The notes beneath the pieces are model-generated. The model saw only the letters and a list, made by a program, of their open reading frames with translations. It did no database searches and was not told the origin of the DNA. DNA of 38,494 nucleotides from assembly GCA_947175535.1 (NCBI GenBank), contig CAMWNF010000010.1, positions 1 to 38,494 of the forward strand. The letters run 5' to 3'. Source of the stretch: an uncultured Bacteroidales bacterium (lineage in GTDB: Bacteria > Bacteroidota > Bacteroidia > Bacteroidales > Muribaculaceae). The position numbers and the translations under genes were made by a program. This document shows, in pieces, positions 8,135-15,771 of this stretch; the stretch's first letter is position 1, and every line of letters starts with the position of its first letter.

Positions 8135-10660
8135 TTAGCCGCATTTTGATGTGCCACATGAAGTGCATATCAGGCAGCCTTCCTGATAAATCAATGTTTC
8201 CTGACCACAGTTCGGACAAGTCTGACCGTTGGCTTTCGTGCCGTTAGGAAGATATTTTTTGAGGGCACGCTCAACACCCATCTTCCATGTGTTGATTGAC
8301 TGAGAGTCAAGTTCGAGACCGCCTACAAGTTTAAGCACCTGGTCAATCGGCATGCCGTAACGAAGCACACCGGATATCAGTTTGGCATAGTTCCAATATT
8401 CGGGGTTGAACTTGTCGGAGAGTCCTTCGATTGTGGTCTTATAGCCGCGTTTGTTTATGAACTGGAAGTCGTAACGCTTATTGCCTTTTTCGTCGATAGC
8501 CTTGATAATCTTACCATGAGTCACTGATTTCGGGCAGAATATTCCATCTTCATCATCGGCAAGACCGGTAAAGATTTCGTAAGGCGCACCATCTATAAGA
8601 CCGACAAAAGCAATCCATTTCTCTTTATTATTCTGGAAACGGACAACGTCTGCCTCAAGCTCGATAGGACGTTTCGCTACGTGAGGTTTTATTTCGGGAG
8701 CCGCGTCAGCTTTCTTTTCGAGAGCCACAAGCACTCCCGAGCGAGAACCGTCGCGATAAACCGTACAGCCTTTACATCCAGAACGCCATGCTTCAACATA
8801 AAGATTGTTGACTAATTCTTCAGAAACATCTGCCGGAAGATTGATTGTGACCGAAATTGAATGGTCGACCCATTTCTGAATACGACCCTGCATCTTGACT
8901 TTTTCAAGCCAATCAATGTCGTTGGAGGTTGCTCCGGCATAAGGCGAGCGCGCAACGAGTTCGTCCAATTGCTCCTGAGTGTAGTCATCACGTACTTCGA
9001 TACCGTTGATTTTCATCCATTCGATAAATTTGGGATGATAAACCACATACTCCTCGAATGCGTCGCCGGATTCGTCGACGAAATCGATGCGCACTTCCGT
9101 ATCATTGGGGTTGACTTTACGACGGCGTTTGTAAACGGGTAAGAAAACAGGTTCAATGCCTGAGGTCGTACGGGTCATGAGACTGGTAGTACCTGTCGGA
9201 GCAATAGTTAGACATGCAATATTACGGCGACCGTGCTTGCGCATGCGTTCAAGTAATGCAGGGTCAGCTTCGGCAAGACGATTGATATAAGGATTGTTCT
9301 TTTCTCGCTCGGCATCGAAAATCTCAAACGCACCACGTTCTTCAGCGAGAGTAACTGACGAATTGTAGGCGGCGAGAGCAAGAGCTTTATGAACGCTTTC
9401 CGAAAAATCAGTAGCCGCAGGAGTGCCGTATTTAAGACCGAGTGCGGCAAGCATATCCCCTTCTGCAGTCGTGCCGACGCCGGTGCGTCGACCTTTGAGA
9501 GTCTTAGCCTTTATCTTAAGCCACAGATTTCTTTCTGATGATTTTACTTCATCGGTCTCAGGGTCAGTCTCAATCTTTTCGAGGATGGTATCAATCTTTT
9601 CCATTTCGAGGTCAATGATATCATCCATAATACGCTGGGCTTTAGCAATATGGTCTTTGAAAAGCTCAAAGTCGAATGTCGCTTCGGGAGTAAACGGGTT
9701 CTTTACATATGAATAAAGATTCACAGCAAGAAGTCGACAGCTGTCGTAAGGACAAAGGGGAATTTCACCGCAGGGATTAGTCGAAATAGTCTTGAAGCCA
9801 AGGTCTGCATAGCAATCGGGGACAGATTCTTTGGTTATCGTGTCCCAGAAGAGGACCCCCGGTTCAGCAGATTTCCAAGCATTGTGGATAATCTTATTCC
9901 ACAATGATTTAGCATCAACCTCCTTCTTTACGATTGCTTCACCGGTGGTCGGATACTGCTGTTCATAAGGAGTTCCTTCGGTGGCAGCTTTCATGAAATC
10001 ATCGTCAATTCGGACAGAAACATTTGCTCCGGTCACTTTGCCTTCTGTCATCTTAGCATCGATGAATGCTTCGGAATCAGGATGTTTGATGGAAACTGTC
10101 ATCATCAGTGCACCACGTCGACCATCCTGAGCAACTTCGCGGGTCGAGTTGGAATATCGCTCCATAAAGGGAACGAGACCTGTAGATGTAAGCGCTGAAT
10201 TCTTTACCGGAGTACCTTTCGGACGTATGTGAGAAAGGTCGTGCCCTACACCACCGCGGCGTTTCATGAGCTGAACCTGCTCTTCGTCAATTCTAATCAC
10301 ACCACCGTAAGAATCGGGCGCACCATCAAGACCTATAACAAAACAGTTTGAAAGAGAGCCGACCTGATAATGATTGCCGATGCCTGACATCGGACTACCC
10401 TGCGGAACAATGAAGCGGAAATCTTTTAGGAGGGAATAGATTTCCTGCTCGCTCATGGGGTTGGGGTATTTCTTTTCAATGCGGGCTATTTCAGATGCAA
10501 TGCGGTGATGCATGTCATCCGGAGTCAACTCAAAAATGTTGCCGAACGAATCTTTAAGCGCATATTTGCTTACCCAAACACGCGCAGCGAGTTCATCTCC
10601 GCCGAAATAGCCCAATGAAGCCTTAAAAGCTTCATCATAATTGTGTGATTTAGTTTCCAC
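8135..10660 (-). CDS. nrdJ: Adenosylcobalamin-dependent (class II) ribonucleotide reductase
   Basis: This enzyme reduces ribonucleotides to deoxyribonucleotides in the cytoplasm, using a radical from coenzyme B12, and needs neither oxygen nor a second subunit. Among 841 residues are Cys106 in LSNCFVIG, the active-site group Asn295, Cys297 and Glu299 in TNPCGEIPL, and APTGTTSLMTRTTSGIEPVF, all family hallmarks. The C-terminus has CPNCG and CTSCGTSKCG, a zinc-ribbon-like Cys tail that regenerates the active-site thiols. The start is GTG at 10660; the frame upstream reaches a stop four codons further without an ATG. A 180-base leader with two hairpins precedes it. No cobalamin riboswitch box was seen. 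Confidence 0.96.
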   Translation of the reverse strand: METKSHNYDEAFKASLGYFGGDELAARVWVSKYALKDSFGNIFELTPDDMHHRIASEIARIEKKYPNPMSEQEIYSLLKDFRFIVPQGSPMSGIGNHYQVGSLSNCFVIGLDGAPDSYGGVIRIDEEQVQLMKRRGGVGHDLSHIRPKGTPVKNSALTSTGLVPFMERYSNSTREVAQDGRRGALMMTVSIKHPDSEAFIDAKMTEGKVTGANVSVRIDDDFMKAATEGTPYEQQYPTTGEAIVKKEVDAKSLWNKIIHNAWKSAEPGVLFWDTITKESVPDCYADLGFKTISTNPCGEIPLCPYDSCRLLAVNLYSYVKNPFTPEATFDFELFKDHIAKAQRIMDDIIDLEMEKIDTILEKIETDPETDEVKSSERNLWLKIKAKTLKGRRTGVGTTAEGDMLAALGLKYGTPAATDFSESVHKALALAAYNSSVTLAEERGAFEIFDAEREKNNPYINRLAEADPALLERMRKHGRRNIACLTIAPTGTTSLMTRTTSGIEPVFLPVYKRRRKVNPNDTEVRIDFVDESGDAFEEYVVYHPKFIEWMKINGIEVRDDYTQEQLDELVARSPYAGATSNDIDWLEKVKMQGRIQKWVDHSISVTINLPADVSEELVNNLYVEAWRSGCKGCTVYRDGSRSGVLVALEKKADAAPEIKPHVAKRPIELEADVVRFQNNKEKWIAFVGLIDGAPYEIFTGLADDEDGIFCPKSVTHGKIIKAIDEKGNKRYDFQFINKRGYKTTIEGLSDKFNPEYWNYAKLISGVLRYGMPIDQVLKLVGGLELDSQSINTWKMGVERALKKYLPNGTKANGQTCPNCGQETLIYQEGCLICTSCGTSKCG

Positions 10661-10699
10661 TTTTTGATGTGATTATGATATTTAGACAATGTTAAGATT

Positions 10700-10723
10700 C
10701 TGCCAGGCAACATTGCCGGACAG
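10700..10723 (-). promoter_or_regulatory. Hairpin in the nrdJ leader, near the start codon
   Basis: In the RNA sense, CTGTC and GGCAG form the lower stem, one C-U mismatch follows, then GGCA and TGCC close an ATGT tetraloop. It ends about 40 bases before the GTG start. It could affect mRNA stability or translation; no known riboswitch was recognised. Confidence 0.5.
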
Positions 10724-10745
10724 CAGAAAAACGAAAAAGCACCGA

Positions 10746-10768
10746 ATCCGTAAACTCATTTAACGGAT
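10746..10768 (-). promoter_or_regulatory. Hairpin in the nrdJ leader followed by T-rich sequence
   Basis: A 9-base stem with one mismatch (10746-10754 with 10760-10768) and a 5-base loop. On the minus strand a stretch with two T-runs follows within 20 bases, so an attenuator is conceivable, though the spacing is not that of a standard terminator. Confidence 0.45.
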
Positions 10769-10845
10769 GACTGCAAATTTCAAAAAATAATTTGAACGAA
10801 CAAAATTTTTCGCGACATAAATATCAACAATGTGTGGAAGTTTTC

Positions 10846-10876
10846 CAAATGTAAATGACAATACGTTTATTGTCAA
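10846..10876 (-). promoter_or_regulatory. Candidate nrdJ promoter
   Basis: On the minus strand TTGACA (10876-10871) is separated by 17 bases from TACATTTG (10853-10846), an exact TAnnTTTG. Counted from the TTG, the spacing is 20 bases, as in other promoters of this window. Transcription would start near 10840. Confidence 0.6.
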
Positions 10877-11030
10877 CCATATAATCATTCGTTAGTAATA
10901 AAAAAGTTTTCCAAAAACAAAATGGAACGTGATAAATAATGTTGAAAACTTTTTCATTAAATATTTTGAACGACCAATCAAAATTACGAAATTTGGCAGA
11001 TAATCAATTAAAAAATAGTGTCGATAAAAT

Positions 11031-11774
11031 ATGAACTCGGATAATTATTTCAAAAACAGACGGACCATAAGACAATATAATGACGAAGCTATCCCTTCGG
11101 AGAAATTATACAGTATGTTGGCTGCGGCAACCCACGCTCCTACAACGGGCAACATGCAGCTTTACAGCGTCGTCGTAACAGAAGATATTTCGATGAAGCA
11201 AAAGCTGTCACCTGCGCATTTCAATCAACCATCAGTCATGTCGGCAGCTGCAGTGTTGACTTTCTGTGCTGATTTCAACCGTTTTATCAAATGGTGTGAG
11301 GCTCGAAACGCCCAGCCCGGGTTTGATAATTTCCAAGCATGGATGTGGGCGGTCGAAGATACGATGATATTCGCACAGCAATTTGTGACAATTGCTGAAA
11401 TGAATGGTTTCGGAACCTGTTACTTAGGAACGACAACATATAATGCGCCCCAGATTTCTGAAATACTCGAATTACCACGTTATGTTGTGCCTATCACAAC
11501 AGTCACAGTAGGTTATCCTGCAACTGAGGGTGTTGTAAGTGACCGCCTGCCAATTGATGCGATAGTACACAAAGAAATATATTCCGACTATGACAACAGA
11601 CGGATAGACGATATATTTTCTGAAAAGGAAGCTCGCGAAGACAGTGCAAAATTCATATCGGAAAATGGAAAAGAGACTTTAGCCCAGGTATTCACGGATG
11701 TGAGATATCCGAAAAAGGATAACGAGTATTTTTCTAAAATCTATCTGGAATTTATAAAAGGGAAAGGCTTCTGA
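11031..11774 (+). CDS. Nitroreductase-family FMN oxidoreductase
   Basis: A 247-residue FMN enzyme that uses NAD(P)H; substrates in the family range from nitroaromatics to flavins and quinones. Residues 7-16, NRRTIRQYND, and AATHAPTTGNMQLYSVV around 32-48 are the phosphate-binding N-terminal motifs. GFGTCYLGTTTYNAPQI and VPITTVTVGYPA match the C-terminal half of the fold. The final 45 residues form a short extension found in the NfrA-like branch. A hairpin terminator overlaps the stop codon. The gene lies between nrdJ and dnaA but no direct link to replication can be read from it. Confidence 0.9.
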   Translation: MNSDNYFKNRRTIRQYNDEAIPSEKLYSMLAAATHAPTTGNMQLYSVVVTEDISMKQKLSPAHFNQPSVMSAAAVLTFCADFNRFIKWCEARNAQPGFDNFQAWMWAVEDTMIFAQQFVTIAEMNGFGTCYLGTTTYNAPQISEILELPRYVVPITTVTVGYPATEGVVSDRLPIDAIVHKEIYSDYDNRRIDDIFSEKEAREDSAKFISENGKETLAQVFTDVRYPKKDNEYFSKIYLEFIKGKGF

Positions 11775-11789
11775 GCCATTCCCTTTTTT
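11756..11789. terminator. Bidirectional terminator between nitroreductase and dnaA
   Basis: AAAAGGGAA and GGCT pair with AGCC and TTCCCTTTT across one A-A mismatch, and six Ts follow on the plus strand. The nitroreductase stop codon lies in the loop. It can also end the convergent dnaA transcript. Confidence 0.8.
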
Positions 11790-11795
11790 GTGTTT

Positions 11796-13193
11796 TTATA
11801 TCGCCCCGGAATTGATTGAGGCTTCAATCGAGTCGACGTCTTCGCGCAATTGTTTTTCGAGTTCAAGACGTTCTTCGATATTCTTGCATGAATAAATCAC
11901 CGTCGCATAGTTGCGGTCAATCCGTGAACCTATCGCGGTAAAGGGCATCTTAGTGAGTTTCTTGGCAAGATACATCAGCATCTGACGGGCATCGGATATC
12001 TCACGTTTTCTGGATTTTGTGAATAAAGCATCCGGAGATATATTGTAGTAGGCACAAACGTGCTGAAGTATTAATTCAAAGTTTACCTGTTTGCGGTTGA
12101 TTTTTATCGAGTTAGAAATTACGCTCTTCGCGAGGTCAAGATTGATTTCACTGTTGAGTACAGTCGCCCTGCCTATTAGAGAGACCATCACACCTTCCAA
12201 ATCGCGGATACTTTCTGTCACATTTGAAGCAATGTAATCAATAATGTCAGATGATAACTCAATGCCATCCTGTTCGGCTTTCTGTCGCAAAACATTACGA
12301 CGCAGTTCGGCATCAGGTTTTTCAAGCTGAACCGACATGCCCCATTTGAAACGGGATAATAAACGGTCTTCAAACCCCTCCATCTCAGCCGGAGGACAGT
12401 CGCTTGACATTATAATTTGCTTATTGTTCTGGTGCAGATGATTGAATATGTGGAAAAATGTATTCTGCGTAGCCGGCTTTTTCTGCAAATCCTGAATATC
12501 GTCGATAATTAATGTGTCGATACTCTGGTAGAAATGAAAGAAGTTGTTTGTCTCTCCTTTCATAGAAGCTGCCGTGTACTGACTCTCAAAGAGACGTGCG
12601 TTGATATACAGAACTCTCGCATCAGGATTGGTCTCTTTAAGACGGACTCCAATAGCTTGAATTAGATGAGTCTTACCGACGCCTGTAGGTCCGAAAACGA
12701 AGAGCGGATTAAATGTCTTCAGTGTAGGATTGTTAGCAACAGTCTCTCCTATCGCGCGTGCAACCTTATTGCTGTTTCCAGCACAATAGTTCTCAAATGT
12801 ATATCTGGGATTGAGCTGCGGATCAAACGTCTGGCGGTTCTGAGTCTGAAAGGGATTTGCCGGCTGAGATGTTGATTGCGCGACAATCGTCGGTGAAGGA
12901 GAAGACGAACGCAAACCGACCGTAGATGCAGGCTCATTTTTAACCTGATGATAAAAATATGTGAGAGTAACCGATGGACCGTAAACTTTTTTAATGGCAG
13001 AAGAGAGCACCTGCATATAGCGCTGCTCGAGAACATCAACAACAAACGGAGAGTGCAACATAAGCTTCAGCTTCTTATCTTCGAAGCCGAGAGACGTTAT
13101 TGGTTGAAACCACGCTTCATATTGTGGTGCGGGGATGTTGTCCTTGATGAACTGCAGACAGTCATCCCATAGTTGTTGATGATTTTTCTCCAT
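11796..13193 (-). CDS. dnaA: Chromosomal replication initiator DnaA
   Basis: DnaA binds boxes in the origin and, with ATP, melts the DNA to start replication. Of 465 residues, 1-85 are domain I, which contacts helicase and regulators, 86-130 a flexible Ser/Pro/Gln-rich linker, 131-350 the AAA+ domain, and 370-465 the DNA-binding domain IV. Walker A is GPTGVGKT at 168-175 and Walker B is LIIDDIQDL near 228-236. The DnaA signature appears as FTAIGSRIDRNYATVIYSCK. The start ATG is at 13193. The gene is convergent with the nitroreductase. An origin was not recognised next to it. Confidence 0.98.
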   Translation of the reverse strand: MEKNHQQLWDDCLQFIKDNIPAPQYEAWFQPITSLGFEDKKLKLMLHSPFVVDVLEQRYMQVLSSAIKKVYGPSVTLTYFYHQVKNEPASTVGLRSSSPSPTIVAQSTSQPANPFQTQNRQTFDPQLNPRYTFENYCAGNSNKVARAIGETVANNPTLKTFNPLFVFGPTGVGKTHLIQAIGVRLKETNPDARVLYINARLFESQYTAASMKGETNNFFHFYQSIDTLIIDDIQDLQKKPATQNTFFHIFNHLHQNNKQIIMSSDCPPAEMEGFEDRLLSRFKWGMSVQLEKPDAELRRNVLRQKAEQDGIELSSDIIDYIASNVTESIRDLEGVMVSLIGRATVLNSEINLDLAKSVISNSIKINRKQVNFELILQHVCAYYNISPDALFTKSRKREISDARQMLMYLAKKLTKMPFTAIGSRIDRNYATVIYSCKNIEERLELEKQLREDVDSIEASINSGAI

Positions 13194-13236
13194 TATGTCG
13201 GAAATGAGTTTACGTGTATGTGCTTAATCGGTATAG

Positions 13237-13267
13237 CAAAATTCGGAATATTTTTCTAAAAAAACAA
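13237..13267 (-). promoter_or_regulatory. Candidate dnaA promoter
   Basis: On the minus strand a TTG (13267-13265) is followed after 20 bases by GAATTTTG (13244-13237), one mismatch from TAnnTTTG. Transcription would start near 13230, giving a leader of about 37 bases. Confidence 0.4.
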
Positions 13268-13436
13268 TTCGAAAATTATTTGTTTTTTTTGTTGTTATTG
13301 CAATCATATCTGCAACAAACGATTAGCATGCGATGTCAACCAATGGTGTGTTTTTCATTTTGGGCAGACTATATAAACCGCTTAAATTCAATAATATATT
13401 TTGTACGGCGGATTGTTCCACACTTTTGTGTTAAAA

Positions 13437-13490
13437 TTAATCGAAGCGTGAAACCCTTATTGGCAGGGGCAAAATCACGCTTCGAATTAA
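13437..13490 (-). terminator. Large hairpin after mlaD, probable terminator
   Basis: A 15-base stem with one bulged A (13437-13451 with 13475-13490) encloses a 23-base loop that itself holds a CCCT/AGGG stem. It starts 42 bases after the mlaD stop. The downstream side on the minus strand is moderately T-rich, not a classical T tract, so termination is likely but not certain. Confidence 0.55.
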
Positions 13491-13531
13491 AATCACGGAA
13501 TGTTGTTATTTAGAATTATTTCAAATAACGA

Positions 13532-14431
13532 TTAAAGAAGTTTTATGCTGATGTATCTTTTTGGATTCTTCTTTATGTCGACAAAAAGAGAGTCAAGACT
13601 GGATATCGTGGAATTGAGATTATTGTAAAGCGCAGGATCATGAGTCAGTTTACCGACAGTCGAATTAGGATTGTTGAGCTGAGCCGACAGTTCTTTCATG
13701 TTCTCAATTATAACAGCGATATTATCGGCAAGGGAATCAACAGGGATGTCTTTCATCTTTTCTGTGAGCTGAGTCAAATCATCAGAACCTTTTACGAGAT
13801 TACCGGTAATGTTTTTCACATCTGCTGTAACTGCAGGCATATTTGACATAACGACCGCAAGACGAGAAGATGCTGCCTCAAGGTTAGAGGTTATATTGTC
13901 AAGACGCTTCATCGAATTAATTAAAGCCGGGTCACCGACAACCGCATTAAGATTAGTGAGAAGCGAATCTATCTTAGGCATTATATCACCTACCGAAGGT
14001 AAAATAGAGTTGGTGACATTATCCATCAATCCCGAAGCAACTACGCCTTCCAGCTCATCGCCTACGGCGTGGAATGTCGGGTCTGCGCCCATTTTCAATT
14101 CAATCGTAGCTGTTCCAAGCATATCGGTCTTAATCACAGCCTGGGTGCCATGAGGAACTTTAAGGTTTTTATCAAGACTGATTTCGACCTGTACGTGTCC
14201 GGGATTATCATATTCATAATTAATTTCTCTCACAAGACCGACTTTGAAGCCATTGACAGAGACAGGAGCAGATACGGCAAGACCTTCAACATTGGTGTAA
14301 GTAGCCACATAGTAATTGGCAGCCTTAAATATATTAATTCCCTTAAGAAAATCAATGCCGACAATTAAAATAGCCAATGCAATTATAACCGTCAATCCTA
14401 TTATTACTTCTTTACGAAAAATCTTTTTCAT
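13532..14431 (-). CDS. MCE/MlaD-family lipid transport protein
   Basis: MlaD-type proteins are anchored in the inner membrane and form hexameric rings that move phospholipids between the membranes of the envelope. Here, of 299 residues, 10-30 are one membrane anchor (VIIGLTVIIALAILIVGIDF), 38-115 the MCE domain with VEGLAVSAPVSVNGFKVG and KTDMLGTATIELK, and the rest is a long helical part with repeated Asn-Leu patterns, probably a coiled-coil needle or tail. It follows the amidase gene by 42 bases. The usual MlaE permease and MlaF ATPase are not in the window. Confidence 0.9.
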   Translation of the reverse strand: MKKIFRKEVIIGLTVIIALAILIVGIDFLKGINIFKAANYYVATYTNVEGLAVSAPVSVNGFKVGLVREINYEYDNPGHVQVEISLDKNLKVPHGTQAVIKTDMLGTATIELKMGADPTFHAVGDELEGVVASGLMDNVTNSILPSVGDIMPKIDSLLTNLNAVVGDPALINSMKRLDNITSNLEAASSRLAVVMSNMPAVTADVKNITGNLVKGSDDLTQLTEKMKDIPVDSLADNIAVIIENMKELSAQLNNPNSTVGKLTHDPALYNNLNSTISSLDSLFVDIKKNPKRYISIKLL

Positions 14432-14473
14432 TTCAATATAGTGTGAGTTATGTTATCTTTCTATGATTGCCCA

Positions 14474-15610
14474 TTACTTAACAGGTTTCCCATCCTTCAA
14501 TTTTATAACAAAAGCTTTAGGGAATCGTTTTTTCAATTTCCCGAGATGTTGTTTCGCTTCATTGGCAGAAGAAAACGAACCGGAGTAATATTTATAGTAT
14601 TTCCCATCTTTGAAAAAGTCAACATCCGGCACGCCTTTTATTTCGTGGTCGTTTTTAGGAATTTTCTTCAAAGCGGATAATATCTGAACATGATAAGTAA
14701 TATCTGACTTTTGGGCTTTGGGTTTTGACACTTTTGACTCCGGAGTAGTGTCAGAGGAAGTGTTTCCCGCGATTGTACCCTTAGGAATTTCCTTTCCTAC
14801 ACGAGGACCGTGGGTGTCATTTTTATGTTTGCCATAATAAGTTGAAAAGGCATTAAATAATGCTTGAGCAAACTTATCCTTACCGTTATCACTGTGCATA
14901 AACCGCTCAGAATCCGGATTGCATATAAAATCCAATTCAACGAGAACAGAAGGCATCGACGTAGCCCAAAGCACCCAGAAACCAGCCTGACGCACTTGTT
15001 TGTCAGCACGACCTGCTGTAGTAATCAATTCATGCTGAATGGTATTGGCAATCTCAATGCTTTTATTGAGGTGATTATTCTGGCTTAATTCAAATATAAT
15101 ATATGACTCTGATGACTTAGGGTCGAAGCCCTGATATGCCTGAGTGTAGTCTTCTTCAAGCTCCATCACGCTGTTTTCGCGCATGGCGACAGATAAGTTG
15201 CTTTCGGAGCGATGAAGCCCCAACGCATATACCGAAGCACCATGGATAGTCGTGCGGTTTTTGTTTTTTTTATCAACCGAATTGACATGAATGGAAATAA
15301 ACAGGTTGCCATTGGCTTTGTTTGCGATAGCCGCCCTCTCCTGTAATGTAAGATAACTGTTATCAGCGCGGGTCATTACGGTCTTGACCTCCGGAAAGTT
15401 TTCGGAAATAAGCTTCTGAAGTCTTTTGGATACGTCCAAAACTATAGTTTTTTCATTAGTAAGTTGACCTGAGCAACCGCTATCCTTTCCACCATGACCC
15501 GGGTCTATAACAACGACAAAGGGCGCAAGTTCCTGAGCATTAACGAATGTCAAAGCTGATAGCAGGAACAGAATAGAGACTGTCACGATATGTCGTATAA
15601 ATCCGGTCAT
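14474..15610 (-). CDS. N-acetylmuramoyl-L-alanine amidase with C-terminal SPOR-like domain
   Basis: A secreted zinc amidase (Amidase_3) that cuts the bond between muramic acid and the peptide in peptidoglycan, usually during cell separation. A signal peptide covers residues 1-25. The zinc and catalytic residues are visible: His39 in VIDPGHGGKDSG, Glu91 in LTLQERAAIAN, His108 in FISIHVNS and Glu225 in SVLVELDFICN. A Ser/Thr/Lys-rich linker leads to residues 305-378, which resemble a SPOR domain (YHVQILSALKK and YYKYYSGSFSSANEAKQHL), known to bind denuded glycan at division sites. It is probably transcribed with mlaD and may be the lead gene of that unit. Confidence 0.94.
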   Translation of the reverse strand: MTGFIRHIVTVSILFLLSALTFVNAQELAPFVVVIDPGHGGKDSGCSGQLTNEKTIVLDVSKRLQKLISENFPEVKTVMTRADNSYLTLQERAAIANKANGNLFISIHVNSVDKKNKNRTTIHGASVYALGLHRSESNLSVAMRENSVMELEEDYTQAYQGFDPKSSESYIIFELSQNNHLNKSIEIANTIQHELITTAGRADKQVRQAGFWVLWATSMPSVLVELDFICNPDSERFMHSDNGKDKFAQALFNAFSTYYGKHKNDTHGPRVGKEIPKGTIAGNTSSDTTPESKVSKPKAQKSDITYHVQILSALKKIPKNDHEIKGVPDVDFFKDGKYYKYYSGSFSSANEAKQHLGKLKKRFPKAFVIKLKDGKPVK

Positions 15611-15622
15611 TTAATTTCAATA

Positions 15623-15630
15623 CAAAAGTA
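15623..15630 (-). promoter_or_regulatory. -7 box upstream of the amidase gene
   Basis: TACTTTTG on the minus strand matches TAnnTTTG and lies 12 bases before the start codon, so the leader would be only a few bases. No good -33 element was found. Confidence 0.45.
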
Positions 15631-15771
15631 GCAATAAATCTCCTCAATAGAGAAATTGTAATGATATTTTTAGGCGTTTTATTCCCATATTATGGTCTTT
15701 TATGCTAAAATTGAGTCAGGAATGATTTATTATATGAAAAAATAATCCACATGTTGAAGCGTTATATCAAT

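Larger units (their letters stand above)
10661..11030. other. 370-base intergenic region: nrdJ promoter and structured leader
   Basis: This gap between the divergent nrdJ and nitroreductase genes is rich in A and T and holds no credible gene. It contains a candidate nrdJ promoter (10846-10876, minus strand) and, in the resulting leader, two hairpins: 10746-10768 and 10700-10723. For the nitroreductase, TTTG at 10992-10995 is followed 20 bases later only by a poor -7 match, so its promoter is unresolved. Confidence 0.7.
13194..13531. other. 338-base intergenic region between mlaD and dnaA
   Basis: Very A/T-rich. It contains a candidate dnaA promoter (13237-13267), a small ACAC-TTTT-GTGT hairpin at 13420-13431, and a large branched hairpin at 13437-13490 just after mlaD. 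A 99-codon frame in the plus direction (13214-13513) has an unremarkable composition and no recognisable motif, and I do not accept it as a gene. Confidence 0.7.

Noticed and set aside
9881-9905. A perfect DnaA box (TTATCCACA) within an imperfect palindrome
   Set aside because: It lies inside the nrdJ coding sequence; one 9-base match in 38 kb is expected by chance, and no cluster of boxes or AT-rich melting region accompanies it.
10661-10840. Cobalamin riboswitch in the nrdJ leader
   Set aside because: The conserved B12 box and core segments could not be found on the minus strand; only simple hairpins are visible.
10992-11023. TTTG-N20-TAGTGTCG as the nitroreductase promoter
   Set aside because: The -7 box has two mismatches and the start of transcription would fall on the start codon.
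13214-13513. 99-codon frame on the plus strand between dnaA and mlaD
   Set aside because: It runs across the dnaA promoter and the hairpin after mlaD and shows no protein motif.
15741-15750. TAATCCACA resembling a DnaA box before the GldB-like gene
   Set aside because: One mismatch and isolated; no origin features nearby.
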